NCBI GenBank assembly: GCA_049366695.1
Contig: JBMNCR010000053.1
Coordinates: forward strand, 1-61,685
Direction: 5' to 3'
Length of the DNA: 61,685 nucleotides
Source of the DNA: JBMNCR01 sp049366695
GTDB lineage: Bacteria > Bacillota > Clostridia > Eubacteriales > Alkalibacteraceae
The notes beneath the pieces are model-generated. The model ran no database searches. It had not been told where the DNA came from and saw nothing but the letters and a program-made list of their open reading frames with translations. The stretch's first letter is position 1. Every line of letters starts with the position of its first letter. The position numbers and the translations under genes are program-made. Shown in pieces: positions 43,553-53,146 of this stretch.

Positions 43553-45118
43553 ATGTCAGATATGTTTTGTTTTCAATGTGAGCAAACAGCTAAGGGAGCT
43601 GGATGTACTCAAGTAGGTGTTTGTGGAAAAACTCCAGAAGTATCAAATAAGCAGGATGAATTAACTGGAGCTTTAATTGGTTTATCCCGTGCAGTAAAAG
43701 GAAAAGAGATACTAGATATAACTAAAGAATTAATGATGAAGAGTTTATTTGCGCAAGTAACAAACGTTAATTTTGACGGTGATGAAATTGATAAACTAAC
43801 AAAAGCAGTTCAAGAAAATAAATTAAAATATGGAGATGAAGCAGATTTTCCATACAAGGAATTGTGGAAGGGAAATGAAGATGTTGTATCTTTAAGATCT
43901 ACATTGCTGTTAGGAATTAGAGGAATGGCAGCTTATGCATGGCATGCATACGTACTTGGCAAAGAAGATGAAGAAGTAACTTCATGGTTTTTTAAAGGGA
44001 TGGCAGCTCTTGGAGAAGATCATACAGTTGATGAATGGCTTAACTTGTTAATGGAATTTGGAAATATTAATTTAAAGTGTATGGCGTTATTGGATGATGC
44101 AAATACTTCTACATACGGGCATCCTGAACCTACTATTGTTACTACTAATGTAGAGAAAGGTCCATTTATTGTAGTTACTGGTCATGATTTATTAGATATT
44201 AAAGATTTATTAGAACAAACTAAAGGAAAAGGTATAAACATATATACTCATAATGAGATGCTTCCAGCTCATGCATATCCAGAACTTAAAAAATATGATC
44301 ATTTAAAAGGAAATTATGGGACTGCATGGCAAAATCAACAAAAAGAATTTGATAATTTACCAGGAGCTATCTTATATACTACAAATTGTTTAATGCCACC
44401 AAAACAGTCCTATAGTAAAAATATATTTACTACTTCTGTGGTAGGATATCCAGGGCTAAAACATATAGATGATGGTGAAAATGGTAAAAAAGATTTTACA
44501 CCTATTATTGAAAAAGCTCTAGAACTTGGAGGTTGGAGTGAAGATAAAGAATTCACAGGTATTAATGGTGGTAACGAATTGATTACAGGGTTTGCAAGAA
44601 ATACAGTGTTAGGTGTAGCAGACAAAGTGATTGATGCTGTAAAAGGCGGAGATATTAAACATTTCTTTTTAGTAGGTGGTTGTGATGGTGCAAAACCTGG
44701 AAGAAATTATTATACTGATTTCGTTAAAAAAACTCCTAAGGATACAGTGATATTGACATTAGCTTGTGGTAAGTTTAGATTTAATGACTTGAATATGGGA
44801 GAAATTGGTGGACTACCAAGAATAATGGATATGGGACAGTGCAATGATGCATATTCAGCTATTCAAGTTGCAGTAGCCCTTGCGGGAGCATTTGAGTGTG
44901 ACGTAAATGAATTGCCATTGACTTTAGTTTTGTCATGGTATGAGCAAAAAGCAGTATGTATACTGTTGACTTTACTAGCATTGGGAATTAAAAATATTTA
45001 CATAGGACCATCTATTCCAGCTTTCTTTTCATCAACAGTACTTAGTGTGTTAGTTGATAAATTTGGATTGACTCCAATAAGTACTCCAGAAGAAGATTTG
45101 AATAAGATGTTACGTTAA
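43553..45118 (+). CDS. hcp: hybrid-cluster protein (hydroxylamine / NO reductase)
   Basis: A 521-residue Hcp. The N-terminal cysteines in MFCFQCEQTAKGAGCTQVGVCGK hold the cubane cluster (C-x2-C-x8-C-x5-C, the anaerobe type). Later TTNCLMPP, VGGCDGAKPGR and LACGKFRF carry hybrid-cluster ligands. It acts in the cytoplasm, reducing nitric oxide or hydroxylamine and so relieving nitrosative stress. Ribosome site ATGAGGAGG. No hcr partner is adjacent; the divergent Crp/Fnr gene is its likely regulator. Confidence 0.96.
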   Translation: MSDMFCFQCEQTAKGAGCTQVGVCGKTPEVSNKQDELTGALIGLSRAVKGKEILDITKELMMKSLFAQVTNVNFDGDEIDKLTKAVQENKLKYGDEADFPYKELWKGNEDVVSLRSTLLLGIRGMAAYAWHAYVLGKEDEEVTSWFFKGMAALGEDHTVDEWLNLLMEFGNINLKCMALLDDANTSTYGHPEPTIVTTNVEKGPFIVVTGHDLLDIKDLLEQTKGKGINIYTHNEMLPAHAYPELKKYDHLKGNYGTAWQNQQKEFDNLPGAILYTTNCLMPPKQSYSKNIFTTSVVGYPGLKHIDDGENGKKDFTPIIEKALELGGWSEDKEFTGINGGNELITGFARNTVLGVADKVIDAVKGGDIKHFFLVGGCDGAKPGRNYYTDFVKKTPKDTVILTLACGKFRFNDLNMGEIGGLPRIMDMGQCNDAYSAIQVAVALAGAFECDVNELPLTLVLSWYEQKAVCILLTLLALGIKNIYIGPSIPAFFSSTVLSVLVDKFGLTPISTPEEDLNKMLR

Positions 45119-45130
45119 AAAGATATATTA

Positions 45131-45160
45131 TAGCAAGGCAACCATATGCCTTGCTATTTT
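45131..45160. terminator. hcp terminator
   Basis: Perfect 10-bp stem TAGCAAGGCA / TGCCTTGCTA, 6-nt loop, then TTTT. It overlaps the end of the converging gene and may serve both. Confidence 0.85.
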
Positions 45161-46068
45161 ACTAAAGAATTTTCATATTCATTAGTAAAACTACTTCTAT
45201 TTACTTGAATTTTTTCCCCATCTGAAGTTATAACAATGGTTCCTTTACTTGCAGTTTGATAAGCTTTTACATCAAATGCTTTAAGAGTTGATATAGTAGT
45301 GAAATGAGGATAATTATATGAATTTTCCCTAACAGTAATTACTGCTATTTTTGGTTTTACCTTAGAAATAAAGGATTCAGGGCAAGAAACTGAACTTCCA
45401 TGATGGCCTACTTTAAGTACGTCTGCCTCTAAATTAACATTAGAAGATATTATGTCATTTAATATATCTCCTTCTGCATCTCCCATAAATAAAAAAGAAA
45501 CATCTTTAAAATCAAGTTTTATTACTAATGAATATTCATTTATATCCTCATATTTATTGTTGAATGGTGAAAGGACATAGAAATTATTATTTGCAAATTT
45601 ATAAGACATCCCGGATTTAGCATAGGATATTTCATAGTTTTTTTTTTCAATTATATTAGTTAAATTTTTATTTGAAGTACTATCATATTCTACGTCAGGA
45701 GCAAGGATGGTACCTATTTCAAATGATTCTACAATATCGTCCATACTTCCTATATGATCTTCGTGTGGATGTGTTGCTATTAGATAGTCTATTTTTTTAA
45801 TATTTAAACTGTGTAAATATTTTAATATATAACTACTATCCTGATTATTTCCAGCATCTATTAACATATTTGCTCCTGTAGGATCTTGTATTAAAATGCA
45901 ATCTGCTTGACCAATATCTAAAAAGTGTACAGTTATATTATTAATATTTTGAGTATTTGTTTGAATATCTAATGAATTATTATTGATATCACTAGTTGTG
46001 TAAGCTATATATAAGATAAGTACAATTAATATTAATTGAAAATAATTGATTTTTTTAATTTTTATCAT
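45154..46068 (-). CDS. secreted or membrane-anchored ComEC-type metallo-beta-lactamase-fold hydrolase
   Basis: A 304-residue protein with an N-terminal signal anchor (KINYFQLILIVLILYIAYTT), followed by the ComEC/Rec2 C-terminal domain type: TVHFLDIGQADCILI, the metal motif ATHPHEDHIGS (HxHxDH), FLFMGDAEGDI and VLKVGHHGS. Stand-alone versions of this domain occur in many Clostridia as predicted extracellular nucleases or hydrolases. The competence channel domain is absent, so this is not ComEC itself. Confidence 0.85.
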   Translation of the reverse strand: MIKIKKINYFQLILIVLILYIAYTTSDINNNSLDIQTNTQNINNITVHFLDIGQADCILIQDPTGANMLIDAGNNQDSSYILKYLHSLNIKKIDYLIATHPHEDHIGSMDDIVESFEIGTILAPDVEYDSTSNKNLTNIIEKKNYEISYAKSGMSYKFANNNFYVLSPFNNKYEDINEYSLVIKLDFKDVSFLFMGDAEGDILNDIISSNVNLEADVLKVGHHGSSVSCPESFISKVKPKIAVITVRENSYNYPHFTTISTLKAFDVKAYQTASKGTIVITSDGEKIQVNRSSFTNEYENSLVK

Positions 46069-46160
46069 AATAAGATTTCCCTTTTCAATATGTGTATATT
46101 CAATATATTTTGAAGAAAATAAAAATATTATTCGTGGGTATTATTGGTTTTAAAAATAAG

Positions 46161-46189
46161 TTGACATATTGCCAAAATACTGTTATATT
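46161..46189 (+). promoter_or_regulatory. trp operon promoter
   Basis: TTGACA (46161-46166), 17 nt, TATATT (46184-46189), just ahead of the T-box leader. Confidence 0.82.
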
Positions 46190-46199
46190 GTTAGAAAGC

Positions 46200-46554
46200 T
46201 AAATTCAATGATTGGAAATAGTAGAATACACACAGAAATAAAGCGAATCGGGGTTGGTGTGAGCTCGATATGGAAGTGTTATTTGAATGGTTCCATAAGA
46301 AGCAGTGTGAAATATATAGAGTAGCACGAGCCGTAAGTTTCACGTTATAGAAACGGGGTATCGATATTATTTGTCCGTACCTTAATTGAGAGAAACAATT
46401 TTATTGTTTAAAGCAGGTGGCAACGCGAAATTTATGCATTTCGTCCTATTAATTGGATGAGGTGCTTTTTTTATAAACTGTTTTATATATAATTGTTTAA
46501 ATTGGGTGGCACCGCGAAGCATTTCGTCCCTGTAGTGGATGAGATGTTTTTTTT
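46200..46554 (+). promoter_or_regulatory. tryptophan T-box leader with two antiterminator/terminator modules
   Basis: Stem I shows the AGTAG motif, the GGGTTGGTG distal loop and a specifier bulge reading GAA-TGG (46285-46290), so it senses uncharged tRNA-Trp. Module 1: T-box AGGTGGCAACGCG (46415-46427) with terminator GCATTTCGTCC...GGATGAGGTGC plus Ts (46436-46472). Module 2: T-box GGGTGGCACCGCG (46504-46516) with terminator 46519-46554. Only about 30 nt separate the modules, with no second stem I. tRNA acceptor-end pairing would have to occur at both for full read-through into trpE. Confidence 0.92.
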
Positions 46555-46641
46555 GTAAACAATTAAATTATTAGCTATTTAATTGAATTCAGATAATCAA
46601 AAGGTAATGTTGTTATTTAAATTATATGAGGAGGTTAATGT

Positions 46642-48117
46642 ATGATTTATCCAGATAAAAAACAATATGAAGAATATAAAAAGGAATATTCAGTCATACC
46701 AGTAATTAAAGAAATAGAAGGGGATATTGATACTCCTATTACTTTATTTAAAAAACTTTGTGAAAACAAAGTAAGCTTTCTGTTGGAAAGTGTTGATGGA
46801 GGGAATAAATGGGGAAGGTATTCATTTATAGGTAGAAAACCATATATAACAATAAAAGGAGAAAACAAAAAAATAACTATAACTAAGGATAATAAGATAT
46901 CTAAAGAATATGGGAAGAGTTTAGATATAGTAAGAAAGTTGTTTAAAAATTATAAGATGCCCAATCAAAAAGAGTATCCAGATTTTTTGGGTGGAGGAGT
47001 AGGATATATAGCCTATGATGTGATTCGTGACTATGAAAAACTCGTGCAAATTAATGAGGATGATATTGAATTACCGGATTTGCATTTGCTCATAATGGAA
47101 GAATTTATTGTATATGATCATATGAAACAAAAAATTTTAATCATAATAAATAACTTTACTGAAAAAGATGAAATAAGTTATACACAATCTTTAGATAGAA
47201 TTCAAGAGATTGAAAGAGAAATAAGGGAAGTTGTAGTTAACTTTAGTTTTAATAATCAGTATGAACATTTATCTTTTAAAAGCAATGAAACGAAAGAATC
47301 ATTTATGAGAAAAGTGAAAACAGCAAAGGAGTATATTAGAAAAGGTGATATTTTTCAAGTAGTATTATCACAAAGATTTACTATAGATACCACAATTGAG
47401 CCTTTGGAATTTTATAGAGTATTAAGGAGTTTAAACCCTTCGCCATATATGTATTATTTAAATTATGGAGAATATCAAGTAGTAGGGTCTTCTCCAGAAT
47501 TATTAGTAAAATTAAAAGATAAAAAAATAGAAACATGTCCTATTGCAGGTACTAGACCAAGGGGAAAGAATGAAGAAGATGACGATGCTTATGCTGTAGA
47601 CTTGTTAGAGGATGAAAAAGAAAAAGCAGAGCATTTGATGTTATTGGATCTAGCAAGAAATGATATAGGTAAATTATCTAAATTCGGTTCAGTAGAAGTA
47701 ACAAATTTTATGGAAATACAAAGATATTCTCATGTAATGCATATTGTATCAAATGTAGTAGGTGATCTTGATGATAAACATGATATGTTTGATGTGATAA
47801 TATCATGTCTTCCAGCTGGGACTGTTTCTGGTGCTCCAAAGGTGAGGGCAATGGAAATTATTGATGAATTGGAAACTACAAAGAGAGGCTTATATGCAGG
47901 GAGTGTAGGATACTTTGGATTTAACGGAAATATGGATATGTGTATAACTATTAGAACAGTATTATTAAAAGAAGGTAAAGCATATATACAAGCTGGAGCT
48001 GGTATAGTGGCGGATTCTAATCCTTCACTTGAATATGAAGAAACATTAAAAAAAGCTGGTGCATTAATTGATGCTGTTAAAAAAATGGGAGTGATTAAAG
48101 ATGATACTGATTATTGA
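46642..48117 (+). CDS. trpE: anthranilate synthase component I
   Basis: A 491-residue chorismate enzyme with PIAGTRPRG (Ala, as in TrpE, not PabB), KGDIFQVVLSQRF, LLDLARNDIGK, LPAGTVSGAPK and YAGSVGYFGF. It makes anthranilate with TrpG, first step of the tryptophan pathway. Ribosome site GAGGAGGTTAATGT. Overlaps trpG by 17 nt. Confidence 0.97.
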   Translation: MIYPDKKQYEEYKKEYSVIPVIKEIEGDIDTPITLFKKLCENKVSFLLESVDGGNKWGRYSFIGRKPYITIKGENKKITITKDNKISKEYGKSLDIVRKLFKNYKMPNQKEYPDFLGGGVGYIAYDVIRDYEKLVQINEDDIELPDLHLLIMEEFIVYDHMKQKILIIINNFTEKDEISYTQSLDRIQEIEREIREVVVNFSFNNQYEHLSFKSNETKESFMRKVKTAKEYIRKGDIFQVVLSQRFTIDTTIEPLEFYRVLRSLNPSPYMYYLNYGEYQVVGSSPELLVKLKDKKIETCPIAGTRPRGKNEEDDDAYAVDLLEDEKEKAEHLMLLDLARNDIGKLSKFGSVEVTNFMEIQRYSHVMHIVSNVVGDLDDKHDMFDVIISCLPAGTVSGAPKVRAMEIIDELETTKRGLYAGSVGYFGFNGNMDMCITIRTVLLKEGKAYIQAGAGIVADSNPSLEYEETLKKAGALIDAVKKMGVIKDDTDY

Positions 48118-48664
48118 TAATTATGATTCGTTTACTTATAACTTATATCAATTTATAGGGGAAATAAATTCAAACGTATTAGTGTATAGAAATGATGAAA
48201 TAACTATAGATGAAATCAAGAACTTAAAATTAGAGCGTATTGTTATTTCACCAGGACCAGGATATCCTAGAAATGCTGGTATATCAAAGGAAGTTATAAG
48301 AACTTTTGGTAAAGAAATTCCTATACTCGGAGTATGCTTGGGACACCAAGCAATTGGAGAGGTATTTGGTGGAAAAATCGTAGAGGCACCAAAGATGTAT
48401 CATGGTAAGACATCTATTATAGAACATAATGAAAAGAAATTGTTTAAGGGAATAAATAAATCTTTACAAGTGATGAGATATCATTCTTTGATTATTGATA
48501 AATCCAATTTTCCAGATGAACTAGAAATTACGGCTTCAACAAAAGATAATGAAATAATGGGTATCAAACATAAAGAATATCCTGTTTATGGAGTGCAATT
48601 TCATCCAGAGTCGATTATGACGAATAAAGGAAAAACAATTATTAAAAATTTCTTAGAGATCTAA
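48101..48664 (+). CDS. trpG: anthranilate synthase glutaminase subunit
   Basis: A 187-residue class I amidotransferase: MILIIDNYDSFTYNL, SPGPGYP, Cys79 in GVCLGHQ, and QFHPES. A paralogue of the window's pabA with very similar layout, here assigned to tryptophan by its operon. It is a separate polypeptide, not fused to TrpD. Confidence 0.95.
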   Translation: MILIIDNYDSFTYNLYQFIGEINSNVLVYRNDEITIDEIKNLKLERIVISPGPGYPRNAGISKEVIRTFGKEIPILGVCLGHQAIGEVFGGKIVEAPKMYHGKTSIIEHNEKKLFKGINKSLQVMRYHSLIIDKSNFPDELEITASTKDNEIMGIKHKEYPVYGVQFHPESIMTNKGKTIIKNFLEI

Positions 48665-48710
48665 AAATAATAATACATTTTAATAATAAATTATTTTGAG
48701 GAGGCAAATT

Positions 48711-49733
48711 ATGTTTAATAAAATATTAAATAAACTTGTAAATAAAAATAATCTAAATGAGTCAGAAATAATTATGGCGATGAATGAAATAATGGAGGGG
48801 AAGGCTTCTAATGCTCAAGTTGGAGCATTTCTAGTAGCTCTAAGAATGAAGGGAGAAACTTCTGAAGAAATTGTAGGGTGTGCAAAAGTTATGAGAGAAA
48901 AAGCATTGCCTATCAATATCGGTAAGATAGATGCAATTGATACTTGCGGTACTGGAGGCGATGGTAAAAATACTTTTAATGTTTCTACAATATCAGCTAT
49001 CATAGCCGCAGCAGCCGGAGTGACAACAGTTAAACATGGGAATAGATCTGTTTCAAGTAAGTGTGGGAGTGCAGATGTACTGGAAGCATTGGGAGTAAAT
49101 ATTGCATTAAAGCCGCAACAAGTACAAAGATGTATTGAAGAAATTAATATAGGATTTTTATTTGCACCTACCTTTCATATTTCCATGAAAAATGTTGCAC
49201 CTGCTCGTAAAGAATTAGGCATAAGAACGATTTTTAATATTTTGGGTCCATTAACCAATCCTGGGAATGTAAACTCTCAAATAATGGGTGTTTTTGATAT
49301 AGCTTTAACCGAAAACATAGCACAAGTTCTTAAAGAGCTAGGTTTAGAAAGAGCTTATGTATTGCACAGTTTAGATGGGATGGATGAGATTAGTATATTT
49401 AATAAAACAAAAGTTAGCGAATTAAAAAATGGAGAAATAAATACCTTTTATATTAATCCTTCAGATTATGGATTGCAAGGGGAAGATTTTAATGAGATTT
49501 CTGGTAATTCTTCCAAAGATAATGCAGGGATTATACTTGATATACTTAAAGGTAAAAAAGGTGCTGCTAGAAATATCGCATTGCTAAATGCTGGGGCAGC
49601 AATATATATAGGAAATGGAGCTGTATCTTTAGAAGAAGGAATTTTAAAAGGTAGTCAAGTAGTTGATTCAGGATTAGCTTTAAAAAAATTAAATGATTTT
49701 ATTGCATATACTAATAGGAGTGAAGAAAAGTGA
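48711..49733 (+). CDS. trpD: anthranilate phosphoribosyltransferase
   Basis: A 340-residue enzyme with DTCGTGGDGKNTFNVST (PRPP loop), KHGNRSVSSKCGSADVLEALG, FAPTFHISMKNV and GPLTNPG. Start 48711 follows TTGAGGAGG, which the longer frame would translate. The stop overlaps the trpC start (GTGA). Confidence 0.96.
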   Translation: MFNKILNKLVNKNNLNESEIIMAMNEIMEGKASNAQVGAFLVALRMKGETSEEIVGCAKVMREKALPINIGKIDAIDTCGTGGDGKNTFNVSTISAIIAAAAGVTTVKHGNRSVSSKCGSADVLEALGVNIALKPQQVQRCIEEINIGFLFAPTFHISMKNVAPARKELGIRTIFNILGPLTNPGNVNSQIMGVFDIALTENIAQVLKELGLERAYVLHSLDGMDEISIFNKTKVSELKNGEINTFYINPSDYGLQGEDFNEISGNSSKDNAGIILDILKGKKGAARNIALLNAGAAIYIGNGAVSLEEGILKGSQVVDSGLALKKLNDFIAYTNRSEEK

Positions 49734-50500
49734 TATTAGACAAAATTGTAGCATTTAAAAGAGAACAATTAAAAACTATTAAAAAAATTATTCCTATTGA
49801 TGAATTGATGTCAAAAATAAACAAGAAACAAAAAAGAGATTTTGCTAATGCATTGATAAAATCTAAAGACTTGGCAATAATCTCAGAAATAAAGAAGGCT
49901 TCACCATCAAAAGGAATAATAATGGAAGATTTTGATCCTGAAAATATAGCTGAAGAATATGAAAAAAGTAATGTAGATGCAATTTCAGTTTTAACAGAGA
50001 CAGAATTTTTTAAAGGAAGTAATGAATATTTAACTAGTGCAAATAATATCACCACAGTTCCAATCTTAAGAAAAGATTTTATTATTGATCCTTATCAGAT
50101 ATACGAAGCAAAAGCAATAGGAGCTGACGCGATTTTACTGATAGCAGCAATTTTAATGCCGGCAGAAATTGAACATTTTATGAATATAGCAGAAGAAATG
50201 GGAATGGATGTATTGGTAGAAATACATAATATATTTGAATTAGAAACAGTTTTGAATTGTGGAGCTAAAATTATTGGGATAAATAATAGAGACCTTAATA
50301 CATTTGAAGTAGATTTAAAAACAACAGGAGATTTAGTACCACATATACCAAAAGAGAAGATAGTTGTAAGTGAAAGTGGTATAAAAACAAAAGGAGATAT
50401 GGATTATTTAAAAGATTTAGGAATAGATGCAGTTTTGATAGGTGAGAGCTTTATGAAAGCTCCTTCTATAATTGGGAAAATACAAGAATTAAGGAGCTAG
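49730..50500 (+). CDS. trpC: indole-3-glycerol phosphate synthase
   Basis: A 256-residue TIM barrel: AIISEIKKASPSKGII, VLTETEFFKGS, LRKDFIIDPYQIYEAKAIGADAILLI, IGINNRDLNTFEVD and VSESGIK. The start is GTG, coupled by 4-nt overlap to trpD. It closes the indole ring. Confidence 0.96.
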   Translation: MILDKIVAFKREQLKTIKKIIPIDELMSKINKKQKRDFANALIKSKDLAIISEIKKASPSKGIIMEDFDPENIAEEYEKSNVDAISVLTETEFFKGSNEYLTSANNITTVPILRKDFIIDPYQIYEAKAIGADAILLIAAILMPAEIEHFMNIAEEMGMDVLVEIHNIFELETVLNCGAKIIGINNRDLNTFEVDLKTTGDLVPHIPKEKIVVSESGIKTKGDMDYLKDLGIDAVLIGESFMKAPSIIGKIQELRS

Positions 50501-50506
50501 GTTGTA

Positions 50507-51118
50507 ATGGAAATCAAAATATGTGGTTTAACAAGACCAGAAGATATAGAATTTGTAAACGACTTAAATCCTGAATATGTTGGGTTTGTATTTGCTGCCA
50601 GTAAAAGAAGGATAGATAAGGAAAAATGCAAAGAGTTAACGAGATTATTAAATAAAGGTATTAAAAAAGTAGGCGTTTTTGTTAATAGTTCAGTTAATGA
50701 AATAAATGCAATTGCAAAATATTGCACTTTAGATATTTGTCAATTGCATGGAGAAGAAAGTCCAAAACAATGTGGTGATATTAAAAGAAATGTCTGGAAA
50801 GCTTTTAGAATAAAAGGAAAAGAGAGTTTTGAAAATATATTAGATTACGATGTGTCAGGATATTTGTTAGACGCTTATCATGAAAATATTTATGGCGGAA
50901 CAGGAAAGACGTTTCAGTGGGACCTAATAACACAAATAAACAAAGATAAAAAGATAATATTAGCTGGAGGGATTACTCCAACTAATGTGCAAAAGGCAAT
51001 AGGAGTTAAAAATGTACAAATAATAGATGTAAGTAGTGGAGTAGAATCTAATGGCATAAAGGATTATGAAAAAATGAAAAAATTAATAGAAAGAGTGAGA
51101 GGAAATGAAAAACAGTAG
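50507..51118 (+). CDS. trpF: phosphoribosylanthranilate isomerase
   Basis: A 203-residue TIM barrel: EIKICGLTRPEDIEFVN with the catalytic Cys, YVGFVFAASKRRI, CQLHGEESP, and catalytic Asp in YLLDAYHE; GGTGKTFQWDL and LAGGITPTNV bind phosphate. Separate from TrpC. Overlaps trpB by 14 nt. Confidence 0.95.
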   Translation: MEIKICGLTRPEDIEFVNDLNPEYVGFVFAASKRRIDKEKCKELTRLLNKGIKKVGVFVNSSVNEINAIAKYCTLDICQLHGEESPKQCGDIKRNVWKAFRIKGKESFENILDYDVSGYLLDAYHENIYGGTGKTFQWDLITQINKDKKIILAGGITPTNVQKAIGVKNVQIIDVSSGVESNGIKDYEKMKKLIERVRGNEKQ

Positions 51119-52283
51119 GTTTGGAAAATACGGAGGGCAATATGTGCCTGAAACATTAATGAATGCTCTTATCGAATTAGAAGAGCAATATATAAAAGCT
51201 ATGCAGGATAAAAAATTTCAAGAAAAATATTTGTATTATTTAAATGAATATTCAGGAAGACCAACATCGCTTTATTATGCAAAAAATTTAACTAAAAAAT
51301 TAGGTGGAGGAAAAATTTATTTAAAAAGAGAAGATTTAAACCATACGGGAGCTCATAAAATAAATAATGTAATTGGGCAAGTACTATTAGCTCTAAGAAT
51401 GGGGAAAAAGAGAATAATAGCTGAGACTGGCGCGGGACAACATGGAGTAGCTACCGCTACAATTTGTGCTATGTTTGACTTGCAGTGCGAAGTTTATATG
51501 GGGGAAGAAGATATAAAAAGACAAGGGCTTAATGTTTTTAAAATGGAGCTACTTGGAGCAACTGTAAATCCTGTAAAATCAGGAACAATGACTTTAAAGG
51601 ATGCTACTAATGAAGCTATAAGAGACTGGGTTAGTAATGTAGAAGATACATACTATGTTATTGGTTCCGTGGTTGGTCCCCATCCATATCCTACTATGGT
51701 AAGGGATTTTCAAAGGATTATAGGAGATGAGGCAAAGAAACAAATACTACAAAAAGAAGGAAAGATGCCGGATTATTTGATTGCATGTGTAGGAGGAGGA
51801 AGCAATTCCATCGGTTTATTTTATCCATTTATTAATGAAAAAACAGTTAAAATACTAGGAGTAGAAGCTGGAGGAGAGGGAGTAGATACACAAAAACACG
51901 CTGCTACTATTACAAAAGGAACAATTGGAGTAATTCACGGAATGATGACATACTTGTTGCAAGATGAATATGGACAGATACTACCAGCCCATTCTGTTTC
52001 AGCAGGTTTAGATTATCCTGGTATTGGACCAGAGCATTCATATTTAAATGATATTGGAAGAGTAGAATATGTATCTGTAACTGATAAAGAGGCTTTGGAT
52101 GCTTTTAAACTATTAAGCGAATGCGAAGGTATTATTCCTGCATTGGAGAGTTCACATGCGTTAGCACATTTAATAAAATTAGCTCCTAAAACAAAGAAAG
52201 AAGAGATAATAATCTTAAATTTATCAGGTAGAGGGGACAAAGATGTTTATACAGTATCCGAAATTATAAAGGGGGAAGATTAA
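51105..52283 (+). CDS. trpB: tryptophan synthase beta chain
   Basis: A 392-residue PLP enzyme, TrpB1 type: GKYGGQYVPETLM, PLP Lys in HTGAHKINNVIGQ, AETGAGQHGVA, CVGGGSNSIG and SGRGDKD. It forms tryptophan from indole and serine in complex with TrpA. Its stop overlaps the trpA ATG by one base (TAATG). Confidence 0.97.
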   Translation: MKNSRFGKYGGQYVPETLMNALIELEEQYIKAMQDKKFQEKYLYYLNEYSGRPTSLYYAKNLTKKLGGGKIYLKREDLNHTGAHKINNVIGQVLLALRMGKKRIIAETGAGQHGVATATICAMFDLQCEVYMGEEDIKRQGLNVFKMELLGATVNPVKSGTMTLKDATNEAIRDWVSNVEDTYYVIGSVVGPHPYPTMVRDFQRIIGDEAKKQILQKEGKMPDYLIACVGGGSNSIGLFYPFINEKTVKILGVEAGGEGVDTQKHAATITKGTIGVIHGMMTYLLQDEYGQILPAHSVSAGLDYPGIGPEHSYLNDIGRVEYVSVTDKEALDAFKLLSECEGIIPALESSHALAHLIKLAPKTKKEEIIILNLSGRGDKDVYTVSEIIKGED

Positions 52284-53077
52284 TGGCAAGCAAAATAACG
52301 AAAAAATTTAAAGAGTTACAATTAAAGAATAAAAAAGCATTAATCACATATGTTACAGCTGGAGATCCAGATGGTAATACAACTGAAAAATTAGTTTATG
52401 CCATGGAAAAGTCAGGGGCAGATATTATTGAGTTAGGGATACCATATTCTGATCCACTAGCAGATGGACCTGTTATACAAAGAGCTGCAACGAGGGCTTT
52501 GTCAAATGGTATAAATATTGATAAGGTCTTTAAATTAGTAAATAATATCAGAAAACAAACACAAATACCTTTAGCTTTTTTATTGTATTTTAATTCAATA
52601 TATGCTTATGGTATAACTAAGTTTATCAATAATTGTCATAATTGTGGAGTAGATGGTCTAATCATACCAGATCTACCTTTAGAAGAGAGAGAAACATTTA
52701 AAGAATATTTAAAAGAGTATAATATTGATTTAATTCCGTTGGTAGCTCCTACATCGGAAGAAAGAATAAAGAATATAGTAAAGGAAGCAACAGGATTTGT
52801 ATATTGTATATCTTCATTGGGCGTAACGGGAATGAGAAAAGATTTTGGAGACATTGAAACATTTATGGAAAAGGTTAATAATTATACAAACTTACCTTTG
52901 GCAATAGGTTTTGGAATATCAGATGTAGAATCAATAAAGAGATTAAAGGGATTGTCACATGGATTGATAGTCGGTAGTGCAATTATAAAAAAAATTGAAG
53001 AAGGAATACCAGATAACACGATAATTAATAAAGTAGAAGAATTTGTTGAAGAACTTAGAAAAGGAATGGATAGTTAA
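52283..53077 (+). CDS. trpA: tryptophan synthase alpha chain
   Basis: A 264-residue TIM barrel: LITYVTAGDPD, the catalytic Glu in IIELGIPYSDPLADGPVIQRA, the catalytic Asp in GLIIPDLPLEE, SSLGVTG and GFGIS phosphate sites. It releases indole to TrpB. Last gene of the trp operon. Confidence 0.97.
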   Translation: MASKITKKFKELQLKNKKALITYVTAGDPDGNTTEKLVYAMEKSGADIIELGIPYSDPLADGPVIQRAATRALSNGINIDKVFKLVNNIRKQTQIPLAFLLYFNSIYAYGITKFINNCHNCGVDGLIIPDLPLEERETFKEYLKEYNIDLIPLVAPTSEERIKNIVKEATGFVYCISSLGVTGMRKDFGDIETFMEKVNNYTNLPLAIGFGISDVESIKRLKGLSHGLIVGSAIIKKIEEGIPDNTIINKVEEFVEELRKGMDS

Positions 53078-53108
53078 ATTTATTTTTAATATAAGATGTA
53101 CTTAGTTG

Positions 53109-53146
53109 ATATATCAGGCTTTTATTTGGAGGTCTGATATATTTTT
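53109..53146 (+). terminator. trp operon terminator
   Basis: Stem ATATATCAG (53109-53117) / CTGATATAT (53134-53142) followed by Ts; AT-rich, moderate strength. Confidence 0.7.

Noticed and set aside
45154..46068. Competence protein ComEC
   Set aside because: Only the metallo-beta-lactamase-type domain is present; the membrane channel domain is missing.
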